From: JANXQE01 sp035651635
GTDB taxonomy: Bacteria > Verrucomicrobiota > Verrucomicrobiia > Limisphaerales > UBA8199
Assembly (NCBI GenBank): GCA_035651635.1
Contig: DASRFK010000152.1
Span: 1 to 64,000 of the forward strand
Direction: 5' to 3'
DNA: 64,000 bases
This document shows positions 8,579 through 17,827 of this stretch, one piece after another. The notes below the pieces were generated by a model. That model worked only from the letters and a program-made list of their open reading frames with translations. It was not told the DNA's origin and did no database searches. Numbering within the stretch: the stretch's first letter is position 1; each line of letters opens with the position of its first letter. A program made the translations under genes and the position numbers.

Positions 8579-10744
8579 ATGGTTATGAACAAAGAACGGA
8601 AGCTTAATCGTGGGCTCGCCTGTAATAGTGGATTCATGCTGGATGACTTTCGGGATGTTAACGCGCTTATTAAAAGGCTCCAATCACCCGGTGACAAGGT
8701 CTCCGTCTTCTTCCTGAGTAAATTCTCTGAGCTCGGGAAAATCGAGTTGTGGAAGGCCTCGAACTCTCCTGCTGATGTGAGCCCGGACTCATTGAAGCCT
8801 TTGCTGGCGCTCGAATTCAACAGCATTGTCAATGGAGAGCCATTTTATGAGGAACTTATCCGCACAGGATTCAAACCAAGCAGGTACGCGCGGCGCCTGT
8901 TCAGGAAGAGCTCTTCCAATGCAGAAAGAGCAAGGTTGCACAAAGCATTGCTGCGGGAAGCGTTCCCGGCGGAACTCGAACGCAGCCCCGGCCGAGGAAA
9001 GAGCCACCTCCAGAAACACCCAAAGGTGTACAAGTTAGGCAACGGCAAATTCGCCGTTTACGTCCGCTTGGTCGAACCTCGGCGTCTTGAGGGCAAAATG
9101 CAGAAGGCTGGAGCCTTCAAACGGGAGCTGAGTACACGGGCCTTGGCTGATGCCAAGTGCGCCGAAATTGATGCCGAACTCTTCGAACTGGAGTTAGCCC
9201 GTCAGTTGTCACAAGAGGAAATTACTCGCGCCAAGGAACTATTTTGGACACTTCTCGAACCCAAACACCCTGATTGGGTGGAGCATCTTCCCGAGTTGGT
9301 GTTGCACGCTGAGGTTACAGACTTCCGCGTGCACACCGAGGAACTCCCCACAGTAGATGCAGCAGCGAGACTTTATTACGAAGAGAAGGTTCAGCGAATG
9401 GAAACAGAGTCCAGGCGGAACTGCGCATATGTGCTCGGATACATCATGGCGCAGTTCGGGAGAATCAAGTCCAACCAGCTAACAGATGAGATGCTCATCG
9501 GCATGATAGAAGGAACAGGCCCACTCAAGTACTTAGGTAAGCAATGGGTTCGCAACAACCCAAATCCCGAAGGCAGGTGGAACGTGCTATGCGATTCAAA
9601 AATCAAACGGCCAATGTCTCCGCATATGAAATACAACTTTTTAAGCGTCGCGAGGGCGTTCAAAAATTGGATGCACGGTTCGCGTGATCCGAAGACACGA
9701 AAACCAAGGCTGTGGTCCCAAAGATCGATCATCGAGACGGCGTTGAATGCCAGTGAAATCGCAAAGGAAGCTTCGATACGAAAAGCCAGATCGCTCAACA
9801 AGGATCCGATAGATTTCGCATGCGAACGAAATCCGGCGCTGACAATTCCCCAGGTTCAAGCGCTGATTGATGCAGCATTTGTGGTGTTCGATGGTGTCAA
9901 GGCGGGATTCTTTGTACATGCGCTTTGGTGCGGAAGCCGCGTTAAGGAAGTGACCTGGACAAGCGTGGCGTCGTTCGACTCCGACCAGGGATTGCTAATC
10001 ACGCCTGAATACGTTGATAAGATGGACACGGGCAGAGAGAGCGAGTTGTATGAAAACGCAATCATCATGGTCGAAGCGTTAAGGTCGGCAGGATTGTACA
10101 CCAACACAGGTTTTCAGCTCACCCAAACGGAAAGGGCCATAATTCAGTATTTGGCGGGATTTGAGTATAGCGACAAGCTTACGGTTTCCAGGGGGGAAGC
10201 TGAGCGCAAGCGGCTGGCGGAAAAGGGAATTCATTTGCCGAACTGTCGTTGGGGAATCAAATTCCCGCATAATGCTTTGAGACGCACTGCGCTCTCAATG
10301 CACTATAAACTTTTTATGAGCGTCCGAACGACAGAGGCATGGGGAGGCACTGGCGTATTTCAAGAATATTACAAAAGGTTGGTGTCGAAAGAACAGTCTG
10401 GGCAGTACTGGAGGATTCTGCCCTTCTTGTTGAAAGGACCTCGATTAGAGGTGCATCTCCCGGCCGGCCACAAGCTCGACACCAAAATGACGAAGCAGGT
10501 GAAGCGCTCAATTTGTAGGGCCTGCAACACAATGAAAGTATTTACCACGGTGGCCTCCGCCAAAGAATCCGAAAGCCGTGCTACCAAAAAGGCTGAAGTT
10601 GCTGCACACCTGGCTGCGTATAGGAGGGCTTACAACAAGCGCCTTGTGGCGCGGCGACGAGCTCTAAAAAACGCTGAGAGAATTGAAGAAGGCGTCGCTG
10701 AGGATTCGGCTCCGATCACGGCGGCAAACGCTGGTTCTGAGTAG
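8579..10744 (+). CDS. Large divergent tyrosine recombinase-like protein
   Basis: This 721-residue protein is nearly twice the normal integrase length. The C-terminal third keeps recombinase-like positions: Arg in WCGSRVKEVTW (about 452), His-x-x-x-Arg in FPHNALRRTAL (about 561), and Tyr in FQEYYKRL (about 595). About 400 residues upstream form helical N-terminal domains of unknown role. A basic tail of about 80 residues (KKAEVAAHLAAYRRAYNKR) may bind DNA. It directly follows the integrase and is probably co-transcribed. It could be a partner recombinase, as in multi-integrase elements, or an inactivated relative. The catalytic assignment is by eye. Confidence 0.65.
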   Translation: MVMNKERKLNRGLACNSGFMLDDFRDVNALIKRLQSPGDKVSVFFLSKFSELGKIELWKASNSPADVSPDSLKPLLALEFNSIVNGEPFYEELIRTGFKPSRYARRLFRKSSSNAERARLHKALLREAFPAELERSPGRGKSHLQKHPKVYKLGNGKFAVYVRLVEPRRLEGKMQKAGAFKRELSTRALADAKCAEIDAELFELELARQLSQEEITRAKELFWTLLEPKHPDWVEHLPELVLHAEVTDFRVHTEELPTVDAAARLYYEEKVQRMETESRRNCAYVLGYIMAQFGRIKSNQLTDEMLIGMIEGTGPLKYLGKQWVRNNPNPEGRWNVLCDSKIKRPMSPHMKYNFLSVARAFKNWMHGSRDPKTRKPRLWSQRSIIETALNASEIAKEASIRKARSLNKDPIDFACERNPALTIPQVQALIDAAFVVFDGVKAGFFVHALWCGSRVKEVTWTSVASFDSDQGLLITPEYVDKMDTGRESELYENAIIMVEALRSAGLYTNTGFQLTQTERAIIQYLAGFEYSDKLTVSRGEAERKRLAEKGIHLPNCRWGIKFPHNALRRTALSMHYKLFMSVRTTEAWGGTGVFQEYYKRLVSKEQSGQYWRILPFLLKGPRLEVHLPAGHKLDTKMTKQVKRSICRACNTMKVFTTVASAKESESRATKKAEVAAHLAAYRRAYNKRLVARRRALKNAERIEEGVAEDSAPITAANAGSE

Positions 10745-11179
10745 GCCGCAGGAGGACTTGGCACAATTCCAATTCGGCAAATCATTCCGGATGCCTTGTT
10801 TCTCCCTAGATAATCTGAAGGGCTGGATTCGCGCTTTCCGCACAACTAAATACGTGCCAAACACTTGTGCATGATCAAAGCATTACCCCTCCAGCGCAAC
10901 ATGGTGATCGTGCAAAACGAACGCCATAGGCGTTTGTAAATACTTGGCCTGCAACCGCGTGAAACATGGGGCAACAACCGCAAACACCACGAAACGACAT
11001 CTAGATATCCTGAGTATCATCGAAGTGTCCGAGCAAGGCACCTTTTCGTTACAGTAGGTGTAGTCGGGTGTGCCGGTCAATCGAGCAATCGTCCCCCGCC
11101 AACTATTACATGGCCCCGACACCTAACGCTGTCCCAATTCCTGGAAAAGATCGTGGCGTTTGGGAAATACACGCGTTAA
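10745..11179. other. Intergenic, possible element-internal regulatory region
   Basis: This 435-bp gap follows the recombinase pair. It has no frame with a ribosome-binding site or a recognisable domain, and no clear hairpin terminator. Attachment-site core repeats would be expected near recombinases, but I could not identify one by eye. Confidence 0.4.
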
Positions 11180-11290
11180 ATGGGAAACAAGTTGGCAGGA
11201 ATTACACCTCAAGCTAAATCAGAGACTGCGCGTTACAATTGCGGTGTAGGTGAGATTCTAAAACATCGAGCGCGCTTTGGAATGACAACT

Positions 11291-11614
11291 ATGTCTACCG
11301 ACAGAACCGGGCCATGTGAGCCAGCTATATGCCTGAGTTCCTCCGGAACAGCTATGGACGCTTCGCCACTTCCAGAACTGGAGCGACTGGTAACAGCGCA
11401 ACGATTGCTGGAAATCATTTGGGACCCACTGAGTCGGCCTAGCCTGCAATGGATTAGGAAAGAGACCAAGAGGAGAATGCTCCCTCATGTGCGACGTGGG
11501 CGTCTAATATTTTATAGGCCGAGGTCTGTTATTGACTGGTACTGCCAACGAGAAACGCGTCCGGGCAGTATGAAATCCATCCCCGCTGTGCCCGTTTTGC
11601 TCGGGAAAGTATGA
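11291..11614 (+). CDS. Small HTH/AlpA-like DNA-binding protein, probable
   Basis: The core ELERLVTAQRLLEIIWDP ... SLQWIRKETKRRMLPHVRRGRLIFYRPRSVIDWY resembles the winged helix-turn-helix of AlpA/excisionase-like proteins. A start codon (M), a helix pair and a wing residue set (GRLIFYRPRSV) appear in order. The reading frame is open from 11180. I place the start at 11291, about nine bases after a weak TTGGA; 11354 is another option. It sits in the accessory region with other DNA-binding proteins. Its target is unknown. Confidence 0.5.
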   Translation: MSTDRTGPCEPAICLSSSGTAMDASPLPELERLVTAQRLLEIIWDPLSRPSLQWIRKETKRRMLPHVRRGRLIFYRPRSVIDWYCQRETRPGSMKSIPAVPVLLGKV

Positions 11615-11736
11615 ACGCTATGAGCGAAAGACAGCAGAGAGGAGTTTCCACCAGCTGTTTTGTCGACAGTGAATGACGAGCCAAGACTATATCTGACTAT
11701 CAGCATCGCAAACGGGTCCGACGGAATCATCCTATT

Positions 11737-12609
11737 ATGAAGCAAATAAACGCGGACTCGATAACTAAGGATACAAAGGCTTGGTTCGGCACTCTGATGC
11801 AGGGCCTTGCGATACGGCACGATTTAGCCGGCCCAGAGATTAAGCGCGTGAGTGTCGAAACATACAAACAACAACTCATTGACGAAATCACGCGACAGGC
11901 GAAGGCCGCGATCAAAGCCAAAGAACTGGAACTCGCCACGGATGATTTGGCCGGCTACTGCACCTTAGCGGCAGAGGAATTAATCCGCATTCGCCAGATC
12001 CGGGCCGCGCATAAATCTGGTGAATTGTCGACAGAGGTGCTTAAGCAGCTACCGTTATACCCCGGGTTTCAGGACTACTTTGACGAGAACCCTGACTTGT
12101 TCTACGACGAGCTAGTAGCCGCCGCGAAGGAGCTGTTCAATTTACGCAAAGATGATGCCGGTACGGATTCGCTTTCGCAACCCGGGCACCCGAAACACCC
12201 GGTCTCCAAGGCGACCCGCGGCTGGATCGAAGTGCAAGTTTTGGGATTAGCCTGCGCTGACGATGCATGGGGAGCGCGGTTCGGCACCGTGGCCAAGGAC
12301 GTCTATATCACCGATTGCACCCTGCGCCTTCGGAAAAATGCTCGCCATGCCATACGCATCGGGGACCTGAATGCTCCTGCCGAGGACCTCGACAAGATAT
12401 GCTGGGTGGCAGCGTGTGAGGCGTACCTCCTCCGCAGTCTCAAGGCGGCCAAGGATGCAGGCAAGCTCACCGAACAGCAAATAAGAGCGATGCCCATCTA
12501 CGGCCCTTACCACGAATACTTCGAGATCGGCTCTCAATTGGCAGCAATGGCGCAGAATGTTGCTGGTTCGGCAGGTGTTTCGATCCAACCTCCAGGCGCG
12601 AAAAACTGA
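11737..12609 (+). CDS. Unrecognised protein made of two tandem copies of one domain
   Basis: I do not recognise this 290-residue soluble protein. Its two halves align end to end: about 11-133 with about 157-273. The best-conserved part reads GELSTEVLKQLPLYPGFQDYF in the first copy and GKLTEQQIRAMPIYGPYHEYF in the second, each preceded by a DL..YC/DL..IC helix rich in Ala. No signal peptide, membrane segment or metal motif is seen. The next gene begins 14 bp after it, so the two are probably co-transcribed. Function is unknown. The duplication suggests a pseudo-dimeric binding protein. Confidence 0.65.
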   Translation: MKQINADSITKDTKAWFGTLMQGLAIRHDLAGPEIKRVSVETYKQQLIDEITRQAKAAIKAKELELATDDLAGYCTLAAEELIRIRQIRAAHKSGELSTEVLKQLPLYPGFQDYFDENPDLFYDELVAAAKELFNLRKDDAGTDSLSQPGHPKHPVSKATRGWIEVQVLGLACADDAWGARFGTVAKDVYITDCTLRLRKNARHAIRIGDLNAPAEDLDKICWVAACEAYLLRSLKAAKDAGKLTEQQIRAMPIYGPYHEYFEIGSQLAAMAQNVAGSAGVSIQPPGAKN

Positions 12610-12623
12610 AACACAGGAATCGA

Positions 12624-13310
12624 GTGGCCAATGTGCTCAAAGAAACTTTGAAATCTTCCTGGTCCCGCCTTGATGCGAAACGAATCCCGCGAAAGAAATT
12701 CCCGGGGCGCCGTGGCGCTGCCGGCAAAGCCGCAGAGCCCAAGGGCAGTTATTCGGGGTTGGCACTGCTGGTCCGGATTCTTACACGCAGGCGTAAACGA
12801 ATGCGGATGACCCTCGCGAGCCTAGCGCGACGCGCGCACGTTTCAGTGGAAACCATCCAGAAATTCGAGGCGTACCAAGTTAACTCAATCGGATTGATCG
12901 ACTTGCTCGCGATCGGCACAGCGCTGGGTAGCAAATTGACCGTCGAGTTGGCGCGTTTAAAGCCGAAGCTGCCGACTGGCAATGCTGAGGTTTTGCACGA
13001 GTTCGATAAGCTCCTTAAGAGCCGTAACTGTAATCCGTTTATCAGGAAGTCGCAGGACACAAAACACAAAGCCGTGTACCGGGATATCGTCGGTGATAAG
13101 GAGCGCAATTGGCTATTTGTGGTGGCTTCCAATCCGAAAAGGAAGGCGCGCTTCGGCACGGTAACGGATGAGCCGGGAGGCTGGGCCATTGCTGGGCAAA
13201 TGTTCGGAATTGATGCCGAAACCCACCAAATCGCCGACCGGCTCGCAAAGAAGTTGCTCAGGAGGCATCGAGACGAGTTGGTCGGATTGGAGAGGGGCCA
13301 GATCGGCTAG
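12624..13310 (+). CDS. XRE-like HTH protein with C-terminal domain
   Basis: The GTG start at 12624 follows AGGA at a good distance. After a basic N-terminus (about 1-45), residues about 48-100 form a Cro/CI-like helix-turn-helix (RMRMTLASLARRAHVSVETIQKFE). The remaining 120 residues contain a compact domain (ERNWLFVVASNPKRKARFGTV) without a recognisable motif. It lies 14 bp downstream of the duplicated-domain gene. The pair could be a regulator with its partner, or a toxin-antitoxin-like module in which this is the DNA-binding member. That is inference only. Confidence 0.6.
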   Translation: MANVLKETLKSSWSRLDAKRIPRKKFPGRRGAAGKAAEPKGSYSGLALLVRILTRRRKRMRMTLASLARRAHVSVETIQKFEAYQVNSIGLIDLLAIGTALGSKLTVELARLKPKLPTGNAEVLHEFDKLLKSRNCNPFIRKSQDTKHKAVYRDIVGDKERNWLFVVASNPKRKARFGTVTDEPGGWAIAGQMFGIDAETHQIADRLAKKLLRRHRDELVGLERGQIG

Positions 13311-13467
13311 CAAAATGGCTGAGGTACACCACAGCGTACCGCAACGACTACGAGGCTTCGGACTATCGAGTAAATGGCAAATCTGCGACGCGCTGTTGGC
13401 GGCGCAAGCTTTCACCCAACCCTGAGGACATTTGGCAAACAACTGAAGCCGAAAACCAGCAAGAATT

Positions 13468-13722
13468 ATGCGCAAAAAAACACCTGAGAAGCATTCGGAA
13501 TCCACGATTAACGCTGCAATCGTTACCAACTCCACATTACTTCGCCCAAAGCCCAGCCGGCTTTGCCGAGGGTGCCTTGGAGTAGTGGGTCCTGTTCAAG
13601 CAGGGGAAAGGGGATGCACCTGCGAACAGGTCAGGTACGTTACAGCTGATGGCCACGAGATCTACGCTACTCTCGCCGAACTGAATTTCATTATCAGTGC
13701 GCGACCGGTTGAGCTCGTGTAA
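13468..13722 (+). CDS. Small hypothetical protein with Cys cluster
   Basis: The 84-residue protein has CRGC and, 16 residues later, CTC (LCRGCLGVV ... GCTCEQ), which might form a small zinc site. The C-terminal half looks like a short beta-rich unit (VRYVTADGHEIYATLAEL). A weak AGCAAGA precedes the ATG. It is the first of three small genes on the plus strand. I do not recognise the family and hold the call as tentative. Confidence 0.4.
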   Translation: MRKKTPEKHSESTINAAIVTNSTLLRPKPSRLCRGCLGVVGPVQAGERGCTCEQVRYVTADGHEIYATLAELNFIISARPVELV

Positions 13723-13752
13723 ACGAACCGTGGAACGTGGACAATCCCGGCG

Positions 13753-13989
13753 ATGATCCACAAGACGCTGTTCGACGTTGCGGTCGGCGAAACCGTCTTC
13801 CGATTCATCGGGAGCAGCGGAATTCCAATGCCCATTCAAGTGACCGCAGTTACCGAAGATCGGATCATTTGCGGAGGGTGGCAATTCGACAAAAGGACCG
13901 GAGCAGAAATTGACGAGTTTCTTGGGTGGGGCCCGACTTTGACAGGGTCATATATACTGGCCGTCGCATTTCCCGTAGAAAACAAGTAG
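13753..13989 (+). CDS. Small conserved-looking hypothetical protein
   Basis: The 78-residue protein reads as a small beta-barrel. It contains VGETVFRFIGSSGIPMPIQVTAV, IICGGWQFDKRTGAEID and LGWGPTLTGSYI. Its Gly/aromatic pattern is unlike random sequence, which supports it being real. Its TAG stop at 13987-13989 is immediately followed by the ATG of the next gene at 13990, so the two are translationally coupled. No function can be assigned. Confidence 0.55.
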   Translation: MIHKTLFDVAVGETVFRFIGSSGIPMPIQVTAVTEDRIICGGWQFDKRTGAEIDEFLGWGPTLTGSYILAVAFPVENK

Positions 13990-14850
13990 ATGGACGACTT
14001 GCACGACAAAAGACTCACAGACGAAGAATTGAAGGAATTCTTTGACCGGCTATTCCCGCGTGGATTCGCCGGCGCTGATGTAATGCAAGAAATCGCCCCT
14101 GAAGGATGGGAGAAATCATCGCTGTTCGTCTGTTTCCATCCCTCGCCGCAGCAGGTACTAAACGAGAGACGAAAACAGCATCGACACCTTGAGAAGCTCC
14201 GCCGCGATTTCCCCCAACGCAAGGCGGGCGATCCCAAACCCGAGCTGCGGCCGGAGCCCACAATGGAACAAGTGCTGGCGGATTGGAAAGAGATCCCAAT
14301 CAACATCACGGAAGAGGTGACTGAACTCGTCGGGTTGTGCCTTTGGGACGTGTTCTCTGACAATCATGAGGTGATAGCCTCAGATCGGCGTATTGTGGAT
14401 ATCGGGTCGTTTCGCGGCGCCTCGGCATTCCTTGACGAGTGCATTGCGGGCCCAGTTGATGAATGTTACTTCAGTGGCGAGTTCCGCTTCTATATGGGCT
14501 CCATCTGGATTTCTCGCCGGACGGATCTCACGCCGGTTTATCGTATGATTTTTCGAAGATTGAAATCATTGGGCGCTGATTGGAATTACCATTTCCCCCG
14601 GGTGTATTTGGTGGACTTGTCGCCGCTGCGACAGGCGATGGCGAATCAAGAAGGGCCTTACTCGCCTTCTGAAGCGTTTGCCAAGGAGCAGGAGGAGCGC
14701 CAATCCCAAGCCGAACTGGAGGAGGCCAGGGCGAGATTGGACAAAATCCACAACCAAGCTTGTAGCGAGGCGATGGATCGTCCTCCTCCAGAAATTGTGA
14801 GAGCGTACCAAGAAGTCTATGGGCGTGACCCGAACGGCTGGCCGCCTTGA
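13990..14850 (+). CDS. Hypothetical protein, coupled to upstream small gene
   Basis: The 286-residue soluble protein has no signal peptide or membrane segment. The N-terminal part is charged and helical. A middle segment (about 130-210) contains VIASDRRIVDIGSFRGASAFLDE and an aromatic-rich stretch SGEFRFYMGSIWIS. The C-terminal 70 residues form a Glu/Gln-rich helix (KEQEERQSQAELEEARARLD) that may be a coiled coil. It starts on the base after the preceding stop. I do not recognise the family. The accessory location suggests transfer with the recombinases. Confidence 0.6.
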   Translation: MDDLHDKRLTDEELKEFFDRLFPRGFAGADVMQEIAPEGWEKSSLFVCFHPSPQQVLNERRKQHRHLEKLRRDFPQRKAGDPKPELRPEPTMEQVLADWKEIPINITEEVTELVGLCLWDVFSDNHEVIASDRRIVDIGSFRGASAFLDECIAGPVDECYFSGEFRFYMGSIWISRRTDLTPVYRMIFRRLKSLGADWNYHFPRVYLVDLSPLRQAMANQEGPYSPSEAFAKEQEERQSQAELEEARARLDKIHNQACSEAMDRPPPEIVRAYQEVYGRDPNGWPP

Positions 14851-15114
14851 ACTGCGCAAATAGTGAAAGATTTTTCTCTAAACGAACTTCATCGCCAGCG
14901 CAGTGAGCGTCTGAAAGAACAGCTCTCGATGCAGCCCAAGGCATCGCTCGCGGAACCAACCGCGCTGTGTGAGTGCAATTGGACCAGCACCCGAAGCGTT
15001 CAGGCAACCGTTAGGCCCACGTGAAACGCCCGGTAAAACAGGCGTTTCGGTGGACGCAAAAGTTATTTGCGATCGCACGTTGTGATTCGCCCGTCCTGCT
15101 ACGGAATGAATCAT

Positions 15115-15444
15115 ATGAAGAAAGAAGAATTCCTGCTGCTACGGCACTGTCCAGCCCTTCTCAGCGTCGAAGAGGCGGCCTGGGTACTTGGCGTGGAGGC
15201 GTTTTACATCCCGATATTGGTTTCAGCGGGATTGTTACGACCGGCGGGCAAGCCAGTTCCGAACGGGCGGAAGTTCTTTCCTCGCGAACGACTGCTGGAG
15301 CACTCAAAGGACGAGGCTTGGCTAAATCTCGCAGCCCTCGCCATGGTGAACTATAATCGCGGACGCAATGGCACATCGTTGGAAAAGCTCGGCAGCCGCA
15401 GCAGGTCCGCGAGATCTGCAAAGGCCTGCGGGGCCGCAGAATAA
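15115..15444 (+). CDS. Small protein with weak HTH resemblance
   Basis: From ATG 15115 the protein has about 109 residues. LLSVEEAAWVLGVEAFYIPILVSAGLLRPAGKP resembles the first helices of an excisionase/HTH_17 domain, followed by a wing-like RKFFPRERLLE. A GGA triplet lies nine to twelve bases upstream. The frame extends further upstream to 15067 without a ribosome-binding site. It is probably a DNA-binding accessory protein. Support is limited to the helical pattern. Confidence 0.45.
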   Translation: MKKEEFLLLRHCPALLSVEEAAWVLGVEAFYIPILVSAGLLRPAGKPVPNGRKFFPRERLLEHSKDEAWLNLAALAMVNYNRGRNGTSLEKLGSRSRSARSAKACGAAE

Positions 15445-15559
15445 AAGCGATGCCAGGTAAGCTGACATCCGGAGATTACCGGATCGGCGCGACCCGGGTA
15501 ATGACGAACCAACGGGTTTACCCGCGAAGCCTGTGCCGACTTGGATCCAGGGATGGTGA

Positions 15560-15787
15560 TTGAAATTTGACCCACGCATATGCCACCTCGACCTCAGCCG
15601 AGACGCCAACGATCTGATAATTCTGGGCAAGAAAGCCCGATTTCGCGGCATCGAAACAGATTTAGTAAGGACCCTTCCGACACATCCGGTCGACCTGTTT
15701 GGTGGTCGGCCGGCCATGAACCGAGTTTACGATATGCTTAACGAGGACCTTCGGAACCAATACGGCCTAAATAATTTTCCCGGCTGA
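15560..15787 (+). CDS. Possible small hypothetical protein
   Basis: A 75-codon frame opens with TTG behind GGATGGTG. Its end (LFGGRPAMNRVYDMLNEDLRNQYGLNNF) looks protein-like. The start codon is weak and no family is recognised. It may be the end of an eroded gene. Confidence 0.3.
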   Translation: MKFDPRICHLDLSRDANDLIILGKKARFRGIETDLVRTLPTHPVDLFGGRPAMNRVYDMLNEDLRNQYGLNNFPG

Positions 15788-15822
15788 TCGCGAACACTAG
15801 AGGTGGGCTAAACTGTTAAACA

Positions 15823-16554
15823 ATGAGCCTTGCCACACCGCAACCTCAAGAGCTCCCAATTCCGCGGCAGAAGTGGGGTAAGAGCCGCAAAATGATCCTC
15901 TTGGCCTTCGTGGCTGTGGCACTCACCCTCACTGCTGCCCTGTTTTGGCCACACGAGCCTACGTATCTTGGGAGGGGCCTAAGCTCCTGGCTACGCGATC
16001 TAGACCTAAACAGTGTTCAAACGCCGGCTAAAGCAGCCGAGGCGGTGAGGCAAATCGGTCCCAAGGCAGTGCCGTTCATCGTCCGACGTCTGGGCTCACC
16101 GAAACCCAGCAGAATCGAGGAATTTATCAATGGCTGGACGTCCTGGATCATCGCGCACACCGGAATACGTCTTTCCGTTACGAAGCCCTACGATGAGCGC
16201 ATGGAAGCACTTGCGGCTCTGGACGCGCTGCGGGAAAACGCGGCAGATGCCATTCCCGCTTTGCAGAGATTAATGGCTGAAAACCCGCCCGACCCGCGGG
16301 CGCTGTATGTGATAGCGCGGACTGGAAAAGCCGGATTGCCGGTGCTGAGAGGGGCTCTGACGAGTCAGGAAAAAATTCTGCGATTGGAATCAAAAGTCTG
16401 CTTGGAAATGATCGAAACACACTCAGGGGGTCTCTATGCTGACATCGAATTGGGATCAGAGGCGGCCACTTTTCAGCAGCGAATTTGCCTCTTCAACGCC
16501 GAAACACTGAGAGCTGCAGCCCAAGAATATCGGGACCAGCATCCGAACGAATGA
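15823..16554 (+). CDS. Membrane-anchored HEAT-repeat protein
   Basis: The 243-residue protein starts with a cytoplasmic Pro/Gln-rich stretch and then one membrane helix (MILLAFVAVALTLTAALFW, about 25-43). A periplasmic or exposed helical domain follows, containing YLGRGLSSWLRDL and HEAT-like helix pairs (AAEAVRQIGPKAVPFIVRRLG and ALAALDALRENAADAIPALQRL). Such proteins are frequent in Verrucomicrobiota genomes. They probably act as protein-binding scaffolds. No catalytic residues are seen. It precedes a pseudopilin gene but is not clearly in an operon with it. Confidence 0.75.
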   Translation: MSLATPQPQELPIPRQKWGKSRKMILLAFVAVALTLTAALFWPHEPTYLGRGLSSWLRDLDLNSVQTPAKAAEAVRQIGPKAVPFIVRRLGSPKPSRIEEFINGWTSWIIAHTGIRLSVTKPYDERMEALAALDALRENAADAIPALQRLMAENPPDPRALYVIARTGKAGLPVLRGALTSQEKILRLESKVCLEMIETHSGGLYADIELGSEAATFQQRICLFNAETLRAAAQEYRDQHPNE

Positions 16555-16760
16555 ACGAGTAAGCCGTCGGGGTCAATTTGAGGTTTTGCAGGCAAGCTGG
16601 ATATAGGCACAACTTCGTTTCCGAAATCGTAAACCTGGCGCCGGCGTGAAAAACACGCAATTTGCGTGTACTGCACGCAGACCAAACCAAGGGGCTCAAC
16701 AACACGAACCACTTACAACGCTTTGACCCAATTGGCATCCACTCTGCTAAACCAGAAGGC

Positions 16761-17333
16761 ATGATTGCGGAACGAAGCCCGACCAAGGCCTTCACCGTCT
16801 TCGAACTCCTGATCACCATTGTGGTCCTCATGCTGGTTGCGGCCATCTTGCTTCCGGCTCTGACACCAGCACACACATGCCAGCGGATCAACTGCACAAA
16901 TAACCTGAAGCAGATCGGGCTTTCGTTCGAGACATGGGCGCTGGATAACGAAGACCACTTGCCAATGCAGGTGGCTGGCACCAACGGGGGCTCCCGGGAG
17001 CTAACCGCTAAAGGGATGGTCTTCCCCACCTTTCAGGTCATGTCCAACGAACTGAGCACCCCAAAGGTTCTGGTCTGCCCGCAGGACGTCAAACGCCACT
17101 CGGCCACGAATTTCGGGCCAAACCTAAGCGACCAGAAGCTGAGCTATTTCCTGTGTCAGGATCCTTCCGATAGCGGCACGCCTGGTGTCTTGATCGGCGA
17201 CCGCAATCTCACGAACCTATTGGTCCCGGGAAAACACTATGTGGCCTTCACCACGCAACTCAGCCTGGGCTGGAGCCAGGCCCTGGCTTTGGCGGCATCG
17301 ATCTGCATCCACTGCCGGCGACCTTCTGAATAG
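16761..17333 (+). CDS. Prepilin-type (type II secretion-like) pseudopilin
   Basis: The ATG at 16761 follows AGAAGG. The N-terminus carries the prepilin peptidase motif: a short basic leader, then AFTVFELLITIVVLMLVAAIL with Glu at position +5 of the mature helix. The rest has NLKQIGLSFETWALDNEDHLP and LVCPQDVKRH, typical of the large verrucomicrobial/planctomycetal pseudopilin families (DUF1559-like or type II secretion G-like). The last 35 residues (ALALAASICIHCRRPSE) do not look like the usual H-x-G-x-x-N-V-x-x-x-D-G-S end, so the C-terminus may be frameshifted. Confidence 0.75.
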   Translation: MIAERSPTKAFTVFELLITIVVLMLVAAILLPALTPAHTCQRINCTNNLKQIGLSFETWALDNEDHLPMQVAGTNGGSRELTAKGMVFPTFQVMSNELSTPKVLVCPQDVKRHSATNFGPNLSDQKLSYFLCQDPSDSGTPGVLIGDRNLTNLLVPGKHYVAFTTQLSLGWSQALALAASICIHCRRPSE

Positions 17334-17827
17334 CGGTATTTCGTTGGGTCTCATCCGTCAACGTCTGCACCCAGGGCGGCCGGTTCTGGGTTCTTCCACG
17401 CGACTTCGGTCACAAAGCTACGCACCGCTGCCTGCCTGGCTTCTCCCTCGGGTTGGAGCGCCAAGCCTTGCAGGTGTGGTCCACGAGCAACAGGCACACA
17501 TTTCCGTCCGGCCTCGTGCGAAATCGTTCTCTGTCGAGCATCAACTCTGCTCCCTTAATACGTCCGCTCATCGCGATCATCTGTAAGGCACGTTTAACGT
17601 GGTCGGGCTCATAGGGAATATTCGGAGCAAACCGCCTTAGCTTGCACAGCGCTGGCGCAATCAAGTCCCCAATAGAATTCGCCGAACAAATAGCGTTGTC
17701 TTCTTCAGCAGCTATTCCGAGCCTCAACCGGGTCAAGCCTTAACCGGGAGAACCAAAGTCACAGGAAGAAGGCGAGCGTCGCATTTGCAGCGCCCACCAT
17801 GGATTCAGTCCAGGGTGTAATCGTCGA
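17334..17827. other. Intergenic, eroded sequence
   Basis: This 494-bp region between the pseudopilin gene and a modA fragment has only non-convincing frames on both strands. The part just before 17828 may encode further modA remnants in a shifted frame (AFAAPTMDSVQGVIVEG, translated from about 17780), suggesting that decay extends leftwards. Confidence 0.4.

Noticed and set aside
17410..17736. 108-codon reverse frame between pseudopilin and modA stump
   Set aside because: No start signal or protein-like pattern; probably chance.
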